From the NCBI GenBank assembly GCA_001872265.1, contig MNWE01000003.1, forward strand, positions 1 through 6,313: 6,313 nucleotides of DNA. The letters are read 5' to 3'. The translations under genes and the position numbers were made by a program. The notes beneath the pieces are model-generated. The model was not told the origin of the DNA and searched no databases. It saw only the letters and a program-made list of their open reading frames with translations. This DNA is from Parcubacteria group bacterium CG1_02_39_15 (lineage in GTDB: Bacteria > Patescibacteriota > Minisyncoccia > Minisyncoccales > Paceibacteraceae). Below are positions 5,732 to 6,313 of this stretch, piece after piece. Within the stretch, counting starts at the first letter, position 1, and every line of letters starts with the position of its first letter.

Positions 5732-6313
5732 AAATTCTCGACGGAAAAAAGCTGGCAGAAAAGATTCTTGCCAACCTTAAAAAAGAGGCTGAAAAATTTA
5801 AACCGCGATTATCTTTGGCGGTGGTTCAAGTCGGAGAAAATTTAATTTCCCAGGTTTTTATTAATCAAAAGAAAAAAGCCTGTGAAAAAATCGGAGTCGG
5901 TTTTAAGCTGTTTAAATTTCCGGCCAAAATAAAAGATTCTGAACTAAAAAAAGCAATTGAGAAAATTGTTAAAATACCAGCTAATTCTGGAGTAATTATT
6001 CAGCTGCCCTTGCCAAAGAGATTTTTCCCTGAAGACTTTCTTAATTTAATTACTGAAGAAAAAGACGTTGATGTACTTTCAGAGCATAGTTTAGGAAAGT
6101 TTTACCAAGGAACCCTCGAGATTTTGCCGCCAACCGTTAATGGTATTTTACAGCTTTTGAAAGATTATAAAATTGTACTCAAAGGGAAAAATGTAGTCAT
6201 AGTGGGGGCCGGCAGATTGGTCGGTTTTCCTTTAGCCACTCAGCTCTTAAAAGCCAAGGCAACCCTTTCGGTTTTGAACGAATGGACCCGAGACACGCCG
6301 TCTTTTACTAAAA
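5728..6313 (+). CDS. folD: Methylene-THF dehydrogenase/methenyl-THF cyclohydrolase FolD (3' partial)
   Basis: FolD oxidises 5,10-methylene-THF with NAD(P)+ and hydrolyses the product to 10-formyl-THF, the donor used by the AICAR formyltransferase in this operon. The first 195 residues are present and the frame runs off the window, so roughly 80-90 residues are missing. Motifs are LDGKKLAEKI (4-13), SQVFINQKKKACEKIGV (41-57, with catalytic K48), VIIQLPLP (89-96, Q92), EKDVDVLSEHSLGKF (111-125), ILPPTVNGILQLL (132-144) and the nucleotide-binding loop VVIVGAGRLVGFPLA (156-170). It is divergent: the active-site Tyr of YVxxK is F44, KDVDGF has become KDVDVL, the PCTPxG block reads PPTVNG, and GRSxxVG reads GAGRLVG. 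The ATG at 5728 overlaps the glyA TGA (ATGA), which indicates translational coupling. Confidence 0.92.
   Translation, partial: MKILDGKKLAEKILANLKKEAEKFKPRLSLAVVQVGENLISQVFINQKKKACEKIGVGFKLFKFPAKIKDSELKKAIEKIVKIPANSGVIIQLPLPKRFFPEDFLNLITEEKDVDVLSEHSLGKFYQGTLEILPPTVNGILQLLKDYKIVLKGKNVVIVGAGRLVGFPLATQLLKAKATLSVLNEWTRDTPSFTK

Overview
The window is AT-rich (by eye below 40% GC; not counted) and densely coding, with every gene on the + strand. Gaps between genes are very short or absent. The proteins are bacterial in type but compact and divergent: a FolD with altered signature motifs, an archaeal-like GlmU-type protein, and a PurH encoded as two separate genes. Almost no start codon has a Shine-Dalgarno sequence. 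TGA acts as an ordinary stop at the end of glyA, which argues against the recoded Gracilibacteria/Absconditabacteria. A rho-independent terminator argues for a bacterium rather than an archaeon. My best guess is a Patescibacteria (CPR) genome, probably of the Parcubacteria group. This rests on gene style only and was not tested by a search.

Layout. Positions 2-1042 hold the 3' part of a GlmU-like sugar-1-phosphate nucleotidyltransferase/acetyltransferase whose start lies before the window. A terminator hairpin (1067-1096) closes that unit. Directly behind it an extended -10 promoter (1099-1107) points at the ATG of a TsaC/Sua5-type threonylcarbamoyl-AMP synthase (1114-1704), apparently producing a leaderless mRNA. 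An MFS transporter (1706-2887) follows 1 base later. After 4 bases come the two halves of PurH as separate, overlapping genes: IMP cyclohydrolase (2892-3449) and AICAR formyltransferase (3409-4383). glyA (4400-5731) and the 5' part of folD (from 5728, overlapping glyA by 4 bases) complete the run, and folD continues past the window end. No stretch without a gene exceeds 71 bases.

How the genes work together. The last four form a coherent one-carbon/purine module. GlyA loads a C1 unit from serine onto tetrahydrofolate. FolD oxidises and hydrolyses it to 10-formyl-THF. AICAR formyltransferase passes the formyl group to AICAR, and IMP cyclohydrolase closes the ring to give IMP. TsaC (tRNA t6A synthesis) and the transporter appear to share the transcript without an obvious pathway link.

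The most interesting points are the split of purH at its domain boundary with a 41-base dual-coding overlap, the apparent loss of both metal-binding aspartates in the GlmU-like nucleotidyltransferase domain, and the terminator/leaderless-promoter junction. I found no mobile elements, CRISPR arrays, tRNA or rRNA genes.
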